Shown in pieces: positions 8,946 through 16,769 of a stretch of DNA of 64,000 bases (the first letter of the stretch is position 1; each line of letters opens with the position of its first letter). The position numbers and the translations under genes are program-made. The DNA is from Leptothrix discophora. Lineage in GTDB: Bacteria > Pseudomonadota > Gammaproteobacteria > Burkholderiales > Burkholderiaceae_C. The notes under the pieces were generated by a model. It saw only the letters and a program-made list of their open reading frames with translations. It was not told the origin of the DNA and did not search any database. The stretch is taken from positions 124,001 to 188,000 of the forward strand of contig NZ_JAUZEE010000005.1 of the NCBI RefSeq assembly GCF_030705305.1. Direction: 5' to 3'.

Positions 8946-9977
8946 TCAGGCCATGAGCCCGTGGGCGTCCTGGGCCCACCAGCGCATGGCCACGCGCTGG
9001 CCGGGCTCGAAGGGCGCGGCATGGAAGGCGGTGTCACCCAGCACGGCCACCCAGCGCGACGGGTCGTCGCGGTCAGGGTCGTCGCTGTCGGGGCCGTTGG
9101 GCGTGCGGGCGGCTTCGGCGACCAGGTGGACCTGCACCTGTGCGCCCTGGTACTCGATGGCGGCGACCGTCACGGCCGGCTCGCCGACGTCGGGGACCAC
9201 GAGGTTGAGGCGGTCGCAGCGCACCGCGACCTTGCCGGCTGGCGTCTCGATGATGTTGTGCGCGCCGATGAAGCGGGCCACGAACTCGGTGCGCGGGCGC
9301 TCGAACACGTCGCGGGCGCTGCCGGCCTGCTCGATGCGGCCCTGGTTCATCACGACCACCAGGTCGGCCAGTGCCATCGCCTCTTCCTGGCTATGCGTGA
9401 CGTGCACGAAGCTCATGCCGAGCTCGCGGTGCCAGCGCTTGAGCTCGGCGCGCATCTTCACGCGCAGGAAGGGGTCCAGCGCCGACAGCGGCTCGTCGAG
9501 CAGCAGCACCTGCGGCTTGAGCATCAGCGCGCGCGCCAGCGCGACCCGCTGCTGCTGGCCACCCGACAGCGCGGCGGGCAGGCGTTGCGCGTAGGCCTCC
9601 ATGTGGACCAGCCGCAGCAGCTCGGCGGCGCGGGCCTCGCGTTCGGCGCGCGGCCGGCCCTTCATGCGTTCGCTGAAGGCAACGTTGTCCAGCACGCTCA
9701 GGTGCGGGAACAGCGCGTAGCTCTGGAACATCATGGCCGTGCCGCGTTCGGCCGGCGACAGGTGCGTGATCTCGCGCCCGCCGAGCACGACCGAACCCTC
9801 GGTCGGCTCCTCGTGGCCGGCAATCATGCGCAGCGTCGAGGTCTTGCCGCAGCCCGACGGGCCGAGCAGGCAGCAGTAGCTGCCCGCGGCGATCTTGAGG
9901 TCGATGCCGGCGACGGCCAGCGACTGGCCGTAGTCCTTCACCAGGTGGATCAGCTCCAGGTCGGTGCGTGTCGTCAT
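8946..9977 (-). CDS. ABC transporter ATP-binding protein (PotA-type)
   Basis: 343 residues: Walker A GPSGCGKT (39-46), Q-loop MMFQSYALFPH, signature LSGGQQQR, Walker B VLLLDEP, switch His HVTHSQEEA, then a C-terminal TOBE-like domain (about 240-340). It energises the importer encoded downstream. As the first gene of the operon it is transcribed from the 231-bp region shared with the divergent racemase gene, which holds two GntR-type palindromes. Confidence 0.92.
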   Translation of the reverse strand: MTTRTDLELIHLVKDYGQSLAVAGIDLKIAAGSYCCLLGPSGCGKTSTLRMIAGHEEPTEGSVVLGGREITHLSPAERGTAMMFQSYALFPHLSVLDNVAFSERMKGRPRAEREARAAELLRLVHMEAYAQRLPAALSGGQQQRVALARALMLKPQVLLLDEPLSALDPFLRVKMRAELKRWHRELGMSFVHVTHSQEEAMALADLVVVMNQGRIEQAGSARDVFERPRTEFVARFIGAHNIIETPAGKVAVRCDRLNLVVPDVGEPAVTVAAIEYQGAQVQVHLVAEAARTPNGPDSDDPDRDDPSRWVAVLGDTAFHAAPFEPGQRVAMRWWAQDAHGLMA

Positions 9978-9984
9978 GTCCGGC

Positions 9985-9995
9985 TTTGTATGCAA
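9985..9995. promoter_or_regulatory. GntR-type operator, importer-proximal
   Basis: TTTGTATGCAA lies 8 bp before the ATPase start (minus strand), a position suited to repression. The same 11-mer occurs within the larger palindrome at 10155-10170. It matches the TTGTATNCAA style of FCD-GntR operators. Confidence 0.55.
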
Positions 9996-10154
9996 CCGGT
10001 GTGCCACCCCGGTCCGCTGCGGGGCTGGCCCCGCGGGCCTCCCCTTGCGCACTTCTTGCAACCGTGTCTCGTTGACCGACCCCGCGCCCATCGCCTTGCC
10101 CGGCGACGGTGCATGGCGTGCCGCGCGGCGGTGCCACGAACCATGGCAGTGCAT

Positions 10155-10170
10155 GTTTTGTATGCAAAAC
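10155..10170. promoter_or_regulatory. GntR-type operator, racemase-proximal
   Basis: GTTTTGTATGCAAAAC is symmetric at 14 of 16 positions and stands out as AT-rich in a very GC-rich region. It is 38 bp before the racemase start and shares TTTGTATGCAA with the site at 9985. Together they probably mediate joint control of importer and racemase by the GntR protein encoded at the end of the importer operon. Confidence 0.6.
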
Positions 10171-10208
10171 AGCTTGCACGCCATCGCCCGGAACCTGGAG
10201 ACACCTCG

Positions 10209-10952
10209 ATGAAGCTGCTGATCGTCAACCCCAACACCTCGCGGCCGATGACCGACGGCATCGCCGCCGCCGCCCGCGCGGTGGCCGCCGCCGGCACCCG
10301 CATCGAGGCGGTGAGCCCGAGCTTCGGTCCGCTCTCGATCGAGGGCCATTTCGACGAGACCGTGGCCGCCGCCGGCGTGGTCGAGCAGGTCAGGCTGCGG
10401 GCCGGCCCCGGCGCGGCCGAACCGCCGCATGGCATCGTCATCGCCTGCTTCGGCGACCCCGGCCTGGACGCCGCGCGCGAGGTCAGCGGCGCGCCGGTGC
10501 TGGGCATCGCCGAGGCGGCCTTCCACGCCGCGAGCTTCCTGGCCACCGGCTTCTCGGTCGTCACGACGATGACGCGGACCTGCGTGATCGCCGAGCACCT
10601 GGTGCAGAAATACGGCTTCGAGCCGCGCTGCAAGGGCGTGCACGGCACCGACATCCCGGTGCTGGCGCTGGAGGACGGCGGCGCCGGTTGCGTCGACACC
10701 ATCGAGGCCGCCGCGCGCGAGGCCCTGGCGCGCGACCGCAGCGGCGCGATCGTGCTGGGCTGCGCCGGCATGGCCGCGCTGTGCGCCGAACTGAGCGCGC
10801 GGCTGGGCGTGCCGGTGATCGACGGCGTGGCCGCGGCGGTCAAGTTCAGCGAGGCCCTGATCGGCCTGGGCCTGCGCACCAGCGCGCACGGCGACTACGC
10901 CCGCCCGCTGCCCAAGACCTACGTTGGCTGGGCCGCGCCGCTGGGCTGGTGA
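10209..10952 (+). CDS. Asp/Glu/hydantoin racemase family protein
   Basis: 247 residues starting MKLLIVNPNTSRPMTDGI, the signature opening of hydantoin racemases (HyuE-like) of the Asp/Glu racemase superfamily. The two catalytic Cys are present: Cys80 in VIACFGDPG and Cys185 in VLGCAGMA, the normal two-base pair. It would interconvert enantiomers of 5-substituted hydantoins or a related compound. No hydantoinase or carbamoylase gene is in the window, so the pathway would need enzymes elsewhere. Divergent from the ABC importer, sharing GntR-type palindromes. Confidence 0.85.
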   Translation: MKLLIVNPNTSRPMTDGIAAAARAVAAAGTRIEAVSPSFGPLSIEGHFDETVAAAGVVEQVRLRAGPGAAEPPHGIVIACFGDPGLDAAREVSGAPVLGIAEAAFHAASFLATGFSVVTTMTRTCVIAEHLVQKYGFEPRCKGVHGTDIPVLALEDGGAGCVDTIEAAAREALARDRSGAIVLGCAGMAALCAELSARLGVPVIDGVAAAVKFSEALIGLGLRTSAHGDYARPLPKTYVGWAAPLGW

Positions 10953-11040
10953 ATCGATTCCGGGCACGCCGGCATCCGGGCAAGTCCCGAGGCTGGCACC
11001 GCGCGGCCGGGGCGGGCTTGTGACATTCTTTTTGACCGGC

Positions 11041-11076
11041 GCCAAGACCGGTACCAAGACCGGCACCAAGACCGGA
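11041..11076. repeat. Three 12-bp direct repeats upstream of the AraC-type gene
   Basis: Three consecutive units of the form (A/G)CCAAGACCGG(T/C/A), each 12 bp, about 62-97 bp before the regulator start. They could be regulator half-sites or a slippage tract. Confidence 0.7.
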
Positions 11077-11137
11077 CCAGACGAACAACGGAAGACCGAC
11101 GGCGGAACGAGGGCCGCCCCACGCGAGGAGGACAGCG

Positions 11138-12115
11138 ATGCCATCGCACGACCTGGACCACGCGATCCACGAGACCTGCGACGTGCACGAGCACGCCGCC
11201 AGCCTGGCCTTGTGGGATCAGCGCTACGAGCAGATTTCCGGCGGCCGCTTCGAGGGCCGCATCGAGGATCTGCGCATCGGACCGGTGCAGCTCTTCCGCG
11301 AGCAGACCTCGCGGGCGGTGGTCCAGCAGGGCCTGCCGAGGCCCGGCACGCTGACGCTGGCGATCGCGCTGGCCAGCGGCGGCGACGACCGCATCTGCGG
11401 TCGATCGCTGCGGCCTGACGGCGGCTATGCGGTGATCGCCGACGGCGAGTTCGAGCTGGTCACGCACGGGGCCTTCGACGTGCTGGCGCTGGACATCGAC
11501 CGGCAGGCGCTGGCCGCCCACGCCAGCCAGGTCAGCGGTGCGACGGTCACGGGCGACGACCTGCAGGTCCAGGGCCCGCGCGGCCTGCACGGCCACGATC
11601 CGCACCAGGTCGAGCTGCGCACCCTGCTGCTCGACACCCTGCGCACCGCCCGCGAGAGCCCTGGCCTGCTGCAGCACATGGCCATGCGCCGCGCGCTGGT
11701 GCAGACCGCCTGCGACGCGCTGCTGGCACGCATCCGCCTGCCGATGCCGACCCAGGAGGCCCATGCCACGGCCGCCAGCCGCGAGCGGGTGGTGCGCGAG
11801 GCGCGGGCCTGGATGCGCGCCCATGCCCATGAACCGATCGACGTGCCGATGCTGTGCGACGCGCTGGGCGTGTCGCGCCGGACGCTGCAATACAGCTTCG
11901 AGGCGGTGCTGCAGCTCAGCCCCGTCACGTACCTGCGTGCGCTGCGCCTGAACGGCGTGCGCCGTGAGCTGATGCGCGGCAGCGTCGAGCCGGTGGCCGA
12001 CTGCGCCGCCCGCTGGGGCTTCTGGCACCTGTCGCGCTTCGCGGCCGAGTACCGCGCGCTGTTCGGCGAGAAGCCGTCCGAGACGGCCGCCCGCGCCCGC
12101 ACCGCGCTGCACTGA
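11138..12115 (+). CDS. AraC family regulator of the amine dehydrogenase cluster
   Basis: 325 residues: an N-terminal sensing domain without recognisable ligand motif (1-200) and a C-terminal double helix-turn-helix (about 215-320) of AraC/XylS type (IDVPMLCDALGVSRRTLQYSFEAVL and VADCAARWGFWHLSRFAAEYRALFGEKPSET). A GAGGAGGA ribosome binding site supports the ATG at 11138. It is similar in layout to EutR/FeaR-like regulators of amine catabolism. It reads toward aauB across a 370-bp gap holding a long inverted repeat; activation of aauBEDA by aromatic amines is the natural inference. Confidence 0.88.
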   Translation: MPSHDLDHAIHETCDVHEHAASLALWDQRYEQISGGRFEGRIEDLRIGPVQLFREQTSRAVVQQGLPRPGTLTLAIALASGGDDRICGRSLRPDGGYAVIADGEFELVTHGAFDVLALDIDRQALAAHASQVSGATVTGDDLQVQGPRGLHGHDPHQVELRTLLLDTLRTARESPGLLQHMAMRRALVQTACDALLARIRLPMPTQEAHATAASRERVVREARAWMRAHAHEPIDVPMLCDALGVSRRTLQYSFEAVLQLSPVTYLRALRLNGVRRELMRGSVEPVADCAARWGFWHLSRFAAEYRALFGEKPSETAARARTALH

Positions 12116-12485
12116 CACGCGGGTGCGCCGGGCGCGGCGTCCCGGCCGGTAGCCGGATTCGGCAAGCGCGCGGTCCCGCCTCAGGGAAAGACCGGAGCCG
12201 CCGCCGTCCGCCCGCGCCGCGCCGGTGCGCACCGGTTCATGCCGTGGCGCGCCCAGCCGCCTCACGCACGGCCTCGGCGCAGGCCGCGTGGCCCTGCGCA
12301 CCGGGCCGGTACATCCCTGACGAGCGACCGATCCCGCGCGCCGTGGTGGCGCCGGCACGCTTGCCGATTCCGGCTCACGCCCGCGCCACCGGCCTGGCCA
12401 AGATGCCGTCCATGCCGGGGCGATGCCGCCGTCGTCCCCGGCTTGAACCGCCTTGTCAACGCACCTGGAACCTGGAGTCAGCCCC
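12116..12485. promoter_or_regulatory. 370-bp intergenic control region before aauB
   Basis: No gene was found here. It contains a widely spaced inverted repeat: AGCCGGATTCGGCAAGCG (12151-12168) and its complement with one mismatch at 12358-12375, centres 207 bp apart. Between them lies a perfect 14-bp palindrome CCGGTGCGCACCGG (12222-12235). The layout would suit an AraC-type regulator acting by DNA looping. No confident -35/-10 was recognised. Confidence 0.5.
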
Positions 12486-13712
12486 ATGTCGACCTCCCTT
12501 CCGGCCCGGCAACCGCCCGGGCATTCCCACTGGCGTCGCGCCGCCGCCGTCGGCCTGCTGGCCCTGGCGACCTCGCTGGGCGCGCAGGCCCAGGCCACCA
12601 GGGCCAAGGCCCAGCCCGAGCCGCTGCCGCCCGATCCGCCGCTGACGACGCTGCCGCGCATCGACGCGAAGCACGGCCAGCGCGTCTACGTCATCGACCT
12701 GGCGATCAGCCACATCAACGATGGCCGCATCCGCGTGCTGGACGCGATCAGCGGGCGCTTCCTCGGCATGGTCAGCACGGCCTACGTCGGCAACATGGCG
12801 CTGAGCCCGAAGCGCGACGAGATGTACGTCGCCACCACCCACCTGAGCCGCTCCTACCGCGGTGAGCGGGCCGACGTGCTGGAGGTCTACGGCGCCGATG
12901 ACCTGGCCTTCAAGTTCGAGGTCCTGCTGCCGGCCAAGCGGGCGCAGGCGCTGAACTACCGCTGGCTGGTCTCGACCAGCGCAAACGGCCGCTTCGTGTT
13001 CGTGCAGAACGCGACCCCGGCGACCTCGGTCACGGTGGTCGACCTGCAGACCCGCAGCGTCGCCGCCGAAGTCCCCACGCCCGGTTGCTGGGGCGCGCTG
13101 CCGGCGGCCAGCCATCCGAGCCGCTTCTCGACCCTGTGCGGCGACGGCACCCTGGCCACGATCACGTTGGACGAGTCGGGCAAGCCGGCCGACCGGCAGG
13201 TCAGCGCCAAGCTGTTCGATGCCGACGCCGATGCCTGGTTCCACAACGCCGAACGCGTCGGCGACCGCTATTGGTACGTGTCCTTCCAGGGCAAGGTCAC
13301 CGAGCTGAACCTGGGTGGCGCGGTGGCCCAGGTCAAGTCCACGCACGACCTGATCGCCAGCCCGGCCGAGCGCAAGGCCGGCTGGCGGCCGGGCGGCTAC
13401 CAGGTCGCCGCGGTCGACCCGAGCGGGCGTTACCTCGTCGCCGGCATGCATCCGAAGGGCGGCGAGGGCTCGCACAAGCTGCCGGCCGAGAAGCTGTTCG
13501 TGCTCGACCTGGCGACCGGCAAGCGGCTGCCCTCGCTGCCCGGCAACATGGCCATCGCGATGACCTTCTCGGCCAGCGGCGAGCGCCTGCACGTGCTCGA
13601 CGGCGCGACCAACACGCTGCATGTGCTGGGCTGGAAGGACGGCCGGACGCGTCCGCTGGCCAAGCTCGCGGCGGTCGGCGAGACGATCACGCAGCTTGAG
13701 TCGCACGACTGA
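12486..13712 (+). CDS. aauB: Aromatic amine dehydrogenase large subunit
   Basis: 408 residues with an N-terminal export signal (hydrophobic about 20-37, ending AQA) and a seven-bladed beta-propeller of the amine dehydrogenase heavy-chain family. Blocks such as VYVIDLAISHINDGRIRVLD, LGMVSTAYVGNMALSP, QNATPATSVTVVDL, GCWGALP and FSTLCGDGTL follow the Alcaligenes faecalis aromatic amine dehydrogenase rather than methylamine dehydrogenase. The enzyme deaminates phenylethylamine-type amines in the periplasm, giving aldehyde and ammonia. First gene of aauBEDA, 10 bp before aauE. Confidence 0.9.
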   Translation: MSTSLPARQPPGHSHWRRAAAVGLLALATSLGAQAQATRAKAQPEPLPPDPPLTTLPRIDAKHGQRVYVIDLAISHINDGRIRVLDAISGRFLGMVSTAYVGNMALSPKRDEMYVATTHLSRSYRGERADVLEVYGADDLAFKFEVLLPAKRAQALNYRWLVSTSANGRFVFVQNATPATSVTVVDLQTRSVAAEVPTPGCWGALPAASHPSRFSTLCGDGTLATITLDESGKPADRQVSAKLFDADADAWFHNAERVGDRYWYVSFQGKVTELNLGGAVAQVKSTHDLIASPAERKAGWRPGGYQVAAVDPSGRYLVAGMHPKGGEGSHKLPAEKLFVLDLATGKRLPSLPGNMAIAMTFSASGERLHVLDGATNTLHVLGWKDGRTRPLAKLAAVGETITQLESHD

Positions 13713-13722
13713 GGCGCCGGTC

Positions 13723-14295
13723 ATGCCCACCGCCTTCCTCCTGTCGCCCGGGCCGCTCGACCCGCTCTGGCTGATGCTCGCCTGCGGCGCGCTGGTGATC
13801 GTGTTCGTGCATGCGGCGGCCGCCAAGCTGCTCGACCGCAGCCTGTTCGAGCAGCACCTGGCCGCCTATGGCGTGCCCGATGCGCTGCTGCCGGCTGCCT
13901 CGGTCGGCCTGCCGCTGGGCGAGGCGCTGGCCGCCGCCGGCCTCGTCACGCCCTGGCGGGCCGAGGCCGCCGGGCTGGCCGCCGCGCTGCTGGCGCTGTA
14001 CGGCGGCGCGATGGCCTGGCACCGGCTGCACGGCCGCACGCTGGACTGCGGCTGTGGCGGCACCCCGCTGCCGCTGTCGTGGGCCCTGGTGGCGCGCAAT
14101 GCCGTGCTGATCGGCCTGTGCGCGATCGCGGCCCTGCCGGCCCTGCCGCGCGAGATCGGCCTGGCCGACGTCGCCACCGCCCTGGCCGGCCTCGCGCTGG
14201 CCACCGTCCTCTACACCGCGCTGCACCAGCTGCTGCGCCACGCGGCGGCCGTCGCCGCCCCCGCCAAGTCACCCCTTTTCCGGAGCCACTCATGA
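13723..14295 (+). CDS. aauE: MauE/AauE-type membrane protein for small-subunit maturation
   Basis: 190 residues with about four to five membrane segments and the family Cys motif DCGCGG (Cys109, Cys111). MauE/AauE proteins are required, with MauD/AauD, for export and disulfide formation in the Cys-rich small subunit; the fold resembles DoxX/VKOR-like membrane redox proteins. It overlaps aauD by 4 bp. Confidence 0.87.
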   Translation: MPTAFLLSPGPLDPLWLMLACGALVIVFVHAAAAKLLDRSLFEQHLAAYGVPDALLPAASVGLPLGEALAAAGLVTPWRAEAAGLAAALLALYGGAMAWHRLHGRTLDCGCGGTPLPLSWALVARNAVLIGLCAIAALPALPREIGLADVATALAGLALATVLYTALHQLLRHAAAVAAPAKSPLFRSHS

Positions 14296-14954
14296 GCGCA
14301 CTCACCGTGTCCGTCGTCCTTCTCTGGGTCGCCGTCATCGCCCTGGCGGTGCTGGTCTGGGCCTTGTCTCGCCAGGTCGGCGTGCTGTTCGAACGGGTCG
14401 CCCCGATGGGCGCCCTGGTCACCGACTCGGGCCCGGCGGTCGGCTCGGCCTCGCCGATGTTCGAGCTGACCGGCATCCAGTCCGAGCGGGTCGAGGTCGG
14501 CCTGCCCTCGGCCACGCCCTCGCTGGTGTTCTTCCTGTCGCCGACCTGCCCGGTCTGCAAGAAGCTGCTGCCGGTGCTGAAGTCGCTGCGCCGCGACGAG
14601 AAGAACCGGCTGCGCGTCGTGCTCGCCAGCGACGGCGAGGCCGCCAGCCACCTGCCGTTCCTCCGCGACCAGGGCCTGACCGACTTCCCCTACGTGCTCT
14701 CGCAGGAACTGGGCATGGCCTACAAGGTCTCGCGCCTGCCCTATGCGGTCGTGCTCGACCCGCGCGGCACCGTCGTCGCCAAGGGCCTGGTCAACAACCG
14801 CGAGCAGCTCGACAGCCTGCTCAACGCGCACGACATGGGCCATTCGTCGATCCAGCAGTACCTCGGCGGCGACGCGGCCCTGGCGCAAGCCCAGCAGGCG
14901 CATGCCGGTCATGCCCATGCCCATGCCCATCCCCACGCCCAACCCCAGACCTGA
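14292..14954 (+). CDS. aauD: AauD/MauD thioredoxin-like disulfide protein
   Basis: 220 residues: one N-terminal membrane anchor (about 3-24) then a periplasmic thioredoxin-like domain with the redox pair Cys86-Pro-Val-Cys89 (FFLSPTCPVCKK) and cis-Pro region SRLPYAVVLD. MauD homologues form or reshuffle the disulfides of the light chain. The C-terminus carries a His-rich tail (HAGHAHAHAHPHA) that is not needed for the fold and may bind metal. The start overlaps aauE by 4 bp. Confidence 0.9.
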   Translation: MSALTVSVVLLWVAVIALAVLVWALSRQVGVLFERVAPMGALVTDSGPAVGSASPMFELTGIQSERVEVGLPSATPSLVFFLSPTCPVCKKLLPVLKSLRRDEKNRLRVVLASDGEAASHLPFLRDQGLTDFPYVLSQELGMAYKVSRLPYAVVLDPRGTVVAKGLVNNREQLDSLLNAHDMGHSSIQQYLGGDAALAQAQQAHAGHAHAHAHPHAQPQT

Positions 14955-14987
14955 CCCCAGACCTGACCCCCGCGAAGGAGCCCCGTG

Positions 14988-15521
14988 ATGTCCCTGATCC
15001 TCGATTGGTTCGACCGCCTGAGCGAGCGGCGCATGCGCCGCGTCGCGCAGTCGCACGGCCGGCGCAGCCTGGTCGGCAAGCTCGGCGTGGCGCTGGTCGG
15101 CGGTGCCGTGCTGCCCATGCTGCCCTTCGACCGCAGCGGCCAGTTCGGCAGCGCCCAGGCCGCAACGCCCAAGCCCGATCCGAACAACCCCGAGAAGTGC
15201 GAGTACTGGCGCTACTGCGCCTTCGACGGCTACCTGTGCACCTGCTGCGGCGGCTCGCTGACGCAGTGCCCGCCGGGCACCGAGGCCTCCAAGGTCTCGT
15301 GGGTCGGCACCTGCCTGAACCCCAACGACAACCGCCACTACCTCGTGTCCTACAACGACTGCTGCGGCAAGAGCGCCTGCGGCCAGTGCATCTGCAACAA
15401 CAACGAGCGCGAGCGTCCGGGCTACCGCCTGGGCGTGCACAACGACATCAACTGGTGCATGGCCAACACCAGCCCGATGTTCCATTGCACGACGTCGGTG
15501 ATCGTGGGTCTGGCGTCATGA
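14988..15521 (+). CDS. aauA: Aromatic amine dehydrogenase small subunit (TTQ-bearing)
   Basis: 177 residues. A twin-arginine signal (HGRRSLVGKLG, Arg25-Arg26) covers the first ~58 residues. The mature part has 14 Cys, as in Alcaligenes AADH. Trp105 (VSWVGTC) and Trp156 (INWCMAN) are 51 apart, the exact spacing of the two Trp that crosslink to tryptophan tryptophylquinone; Asp124 (YNDCC) and Thr168 (HCTTS) match the catalytic residues. The CTCCGG and DCCGKSACGQC patterns separate it from methylamine dehydrogenase. GAAGGAG at 14974-14980 selects the ATG at 14988 over the GTG at 14985. Confidence 0.93.
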   Translation: MSLILDWFDRLSERRMRRVAQSHGRRSLVGKLGVALVGGAVLPMLPFDRSGQFGSAQAATPKPDPNNPEKCEYWRYCAFDGYLCTCCGGSLTQCPPGTEASKVSWVGTCLNPNDNRHYLVSYNDCCGKSACGQCICNNNERERPGYRLGVHNDINWCMANTSPMFHCTTSVIVGLAS

Positions 15522-16045
15522 CGGCCCCCAGGTCCGGGCGTGGCCCGGCCCGCCCCCCGAGGGGGTCCAGGAACCTTGGGGCGGCCCGGCGGTTCCTGGC
15601 TTCCGCTTCGATGCGAGCCAGCCTGTCAACGGTGCTGACCGTGTGCGGAGGCGCGGCCGCAGCGGGCGATGGGGCGGCGCTCTACGCCGCCCATTGCGCC
15701 GCCTGCCATCAGGTCGATGGCAGCGGCACGCTGGGGCTGGCGCCGGCCCTGAAGGGGCCGCACTGGGCCACGCTGGCCGCGCGGCGCGACTACCTGCCGA
15801 CGGTGCTGCTCAAGGGCATGGCCGGCATGATCCGGGTGAACGGCCAGACGGTGGTCGGCTCGATGCCGGCGTTTGCCGCCGCACTGGACGATGCCGCGCT
15901 GGCGGCCATTGCCACGCACCTGGCGACCTTGCAGGGCGATGCCGCGCGGGCGCCGTACGAGGCCGCCGAGTTCGCGCCGTTGCGTGCAGTCGCCGGGGAC
16001 CCGGCCCGCACGCGGCAGTTGCGGCGCAGCGTGCTGGGCGATTGA
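15518..16045 (+). CDS. Monohaem cytochrome c of the aau cluster
   Basis: A class-I-like cytochrome with one haem site CAACH (60-64 from this start) and a probable Met ligand in GSMPAF or GMAGM. It would be the periplasmic electron acceptor of the amine dehydrogenase; a small monohaem cytochrome gene also follows aauA in Alcaligenes. The ATG at 15518 overlaps aauA (ATGA), but its first ~30 codons contain a copy of the GC-rich repeat (GARPPRG-like translation). A shorter start at 15611 (MRASLSTVLTV...) gives a normal signal peptide but no visible ribosome binding site. Confidence 0.82.
   Translation: MTAPRSGRGPARPPRGSRNLGAARRFLASASMRASLSTVLTVCGGAAAAGDGAALYAAHCAACHQVDGSGTLGLAPALKGPHWATLAARRDYLPTVLLKGMAGMIRVNGQTVVGSMPAFAAALDDAALAAIATHLATLQGDAARAPYEAAEFAPLRAVAGDPARTRQLRRSVLGD
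15551..15599 (+). repeat. Structured GC-rich repeat, copy B
   Basis: Partial copy: central CCCCC-GA-GGGGG hairpin and core TTGGGGCGGCCCGGC (15576-15590) flanked by CCAGGAACC (15567-15575) and GGTTCCTGG (15591-15599), a perfect 9-bp stem whose sequence differs from other copies. It lies in frame within the possible 5' end of the cytochrome gene. Confidence 0.8.
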
Positions 16046-16074
16046 ATCGGCACCGCACCGACCTGGAGATCCGC

Positions 16075-16626
16075 ATGTCTGCCCACCGCTTGACGTCCTG
16101 GCCCGCCGTGCCGCTGCTGGCCGTGGCACTGCTGGCCATGCTGGCCCGTCCTGTCGCGGCCCAGTCCGACGGGTCCGGCGCGATCACGCCCAGCGTGCCG
16201 CCGCGCCCGCTCGCGCTGGCCAACGGCATCCGCTTCGACGGCCCCGCGACCGCGCCGGTGCAGGGGGCGCGCAACCTGTTCGTGGTGCATTGCGCCGGCT
16301 GCCACGGCTTCGATGGTGCGGGCCATCCCGAACAGGGCGTGCCCGACATGCGCGGCCCGATCGGCAACTTCCTGCGCCTGCCCGAGGGCCGCGGCTTCCT
16401 GGTCCAGGTGCCGGGCGCCAACAACGCCGGCCTGGACGATGCCCAGATCGCGGCCGTCACGACCTGGCTGGTGAGCCAGTTCTCGTCCACCACCACCCCG
16501 CCGGATTGGCGCCCCTACACCGCCGAGGAAGTCGCCCGCTGGCGCAGCCAACGCCCCGCCGACGTCGCCGCTCGAAGGGCGGAGATCGTGGCGCGGCTGA
16601 AGGCGCAGGGCGTGTCGTTGTATTGA
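16075..16626 (+). CDS. Second monohaem cytochrome c of the aau cluster
   Basis: 183 residues with a Sec signal (hydrophobic 11-24, cleavage after VAAQ) and one haem motif CAGCH (73-77; VVHCAGCHGFDGAG). A candidate axial Met is in VPDMRGP. The extended C-terminus after residue 145 is charged and helical. It begins 29 bp after the first cytochrome with a GGAGAT upstream, so it likely belongs to the aau operon and relays electrons toward an oxidase. Confidence 0.86.
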   Translation: MSAHRLTSWPAVPLLAVALLAMLARPVAAQSDGSGAITPSVPPRPLALANGIRFDGPATAPVQGARNLFVVHCAGCHGFDGAGHPEQGVPDMRGPIGNFLRLPEGRGFLVQVPGANNAGLDDAQIAAVTTWLVSQFSSTTTPPDWRPYTAEEVARWRSQRPADVAARRAEIVARLKAQGVSLY

Positions 16627-16650
16627 GGCGCGTGACTCGGATCGCCGCGC

Positions 16651-16755
16651 CGCCCCAAGCCGGCCCGATCCCCCCGGGGGATCGCCCGGCGTACCCGCTG
16701 GGCGAGGGGTCAACAGGACTGCCGGGGGATCGCCCGGCGTACCCGCCGGTCGAGG
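16651..16755 (-). repeat. Structured GC-rich repeat, copy C (one and a half units)
   Basis: Minus-strand unit with core (one change), CCGGCCC arm, GATCCCC/GGGGATC hairpin and GGGTAC stem at 16651-16710, followed by a second partial unit at 16721-16755. The outer partner of the core arm is missing here, so this copy looks truncated. It fills the space between the cytochrome gene and the convergent YgjP-like gene. Confidence 0.78.
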
Positions 16756-16769
16756 GGCTCACATGACCC

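Noticed and set aside
12486-15521. Assignment as methylamine dehydrogenase (mauBEDA)
   Set aside because: The small-subunit CTCCGG and DCCGKSACGQC patterns and large-subunit blocks fit aromatic amine dehydrogenase better; mauF, mauG and amicyanin genes are absent.
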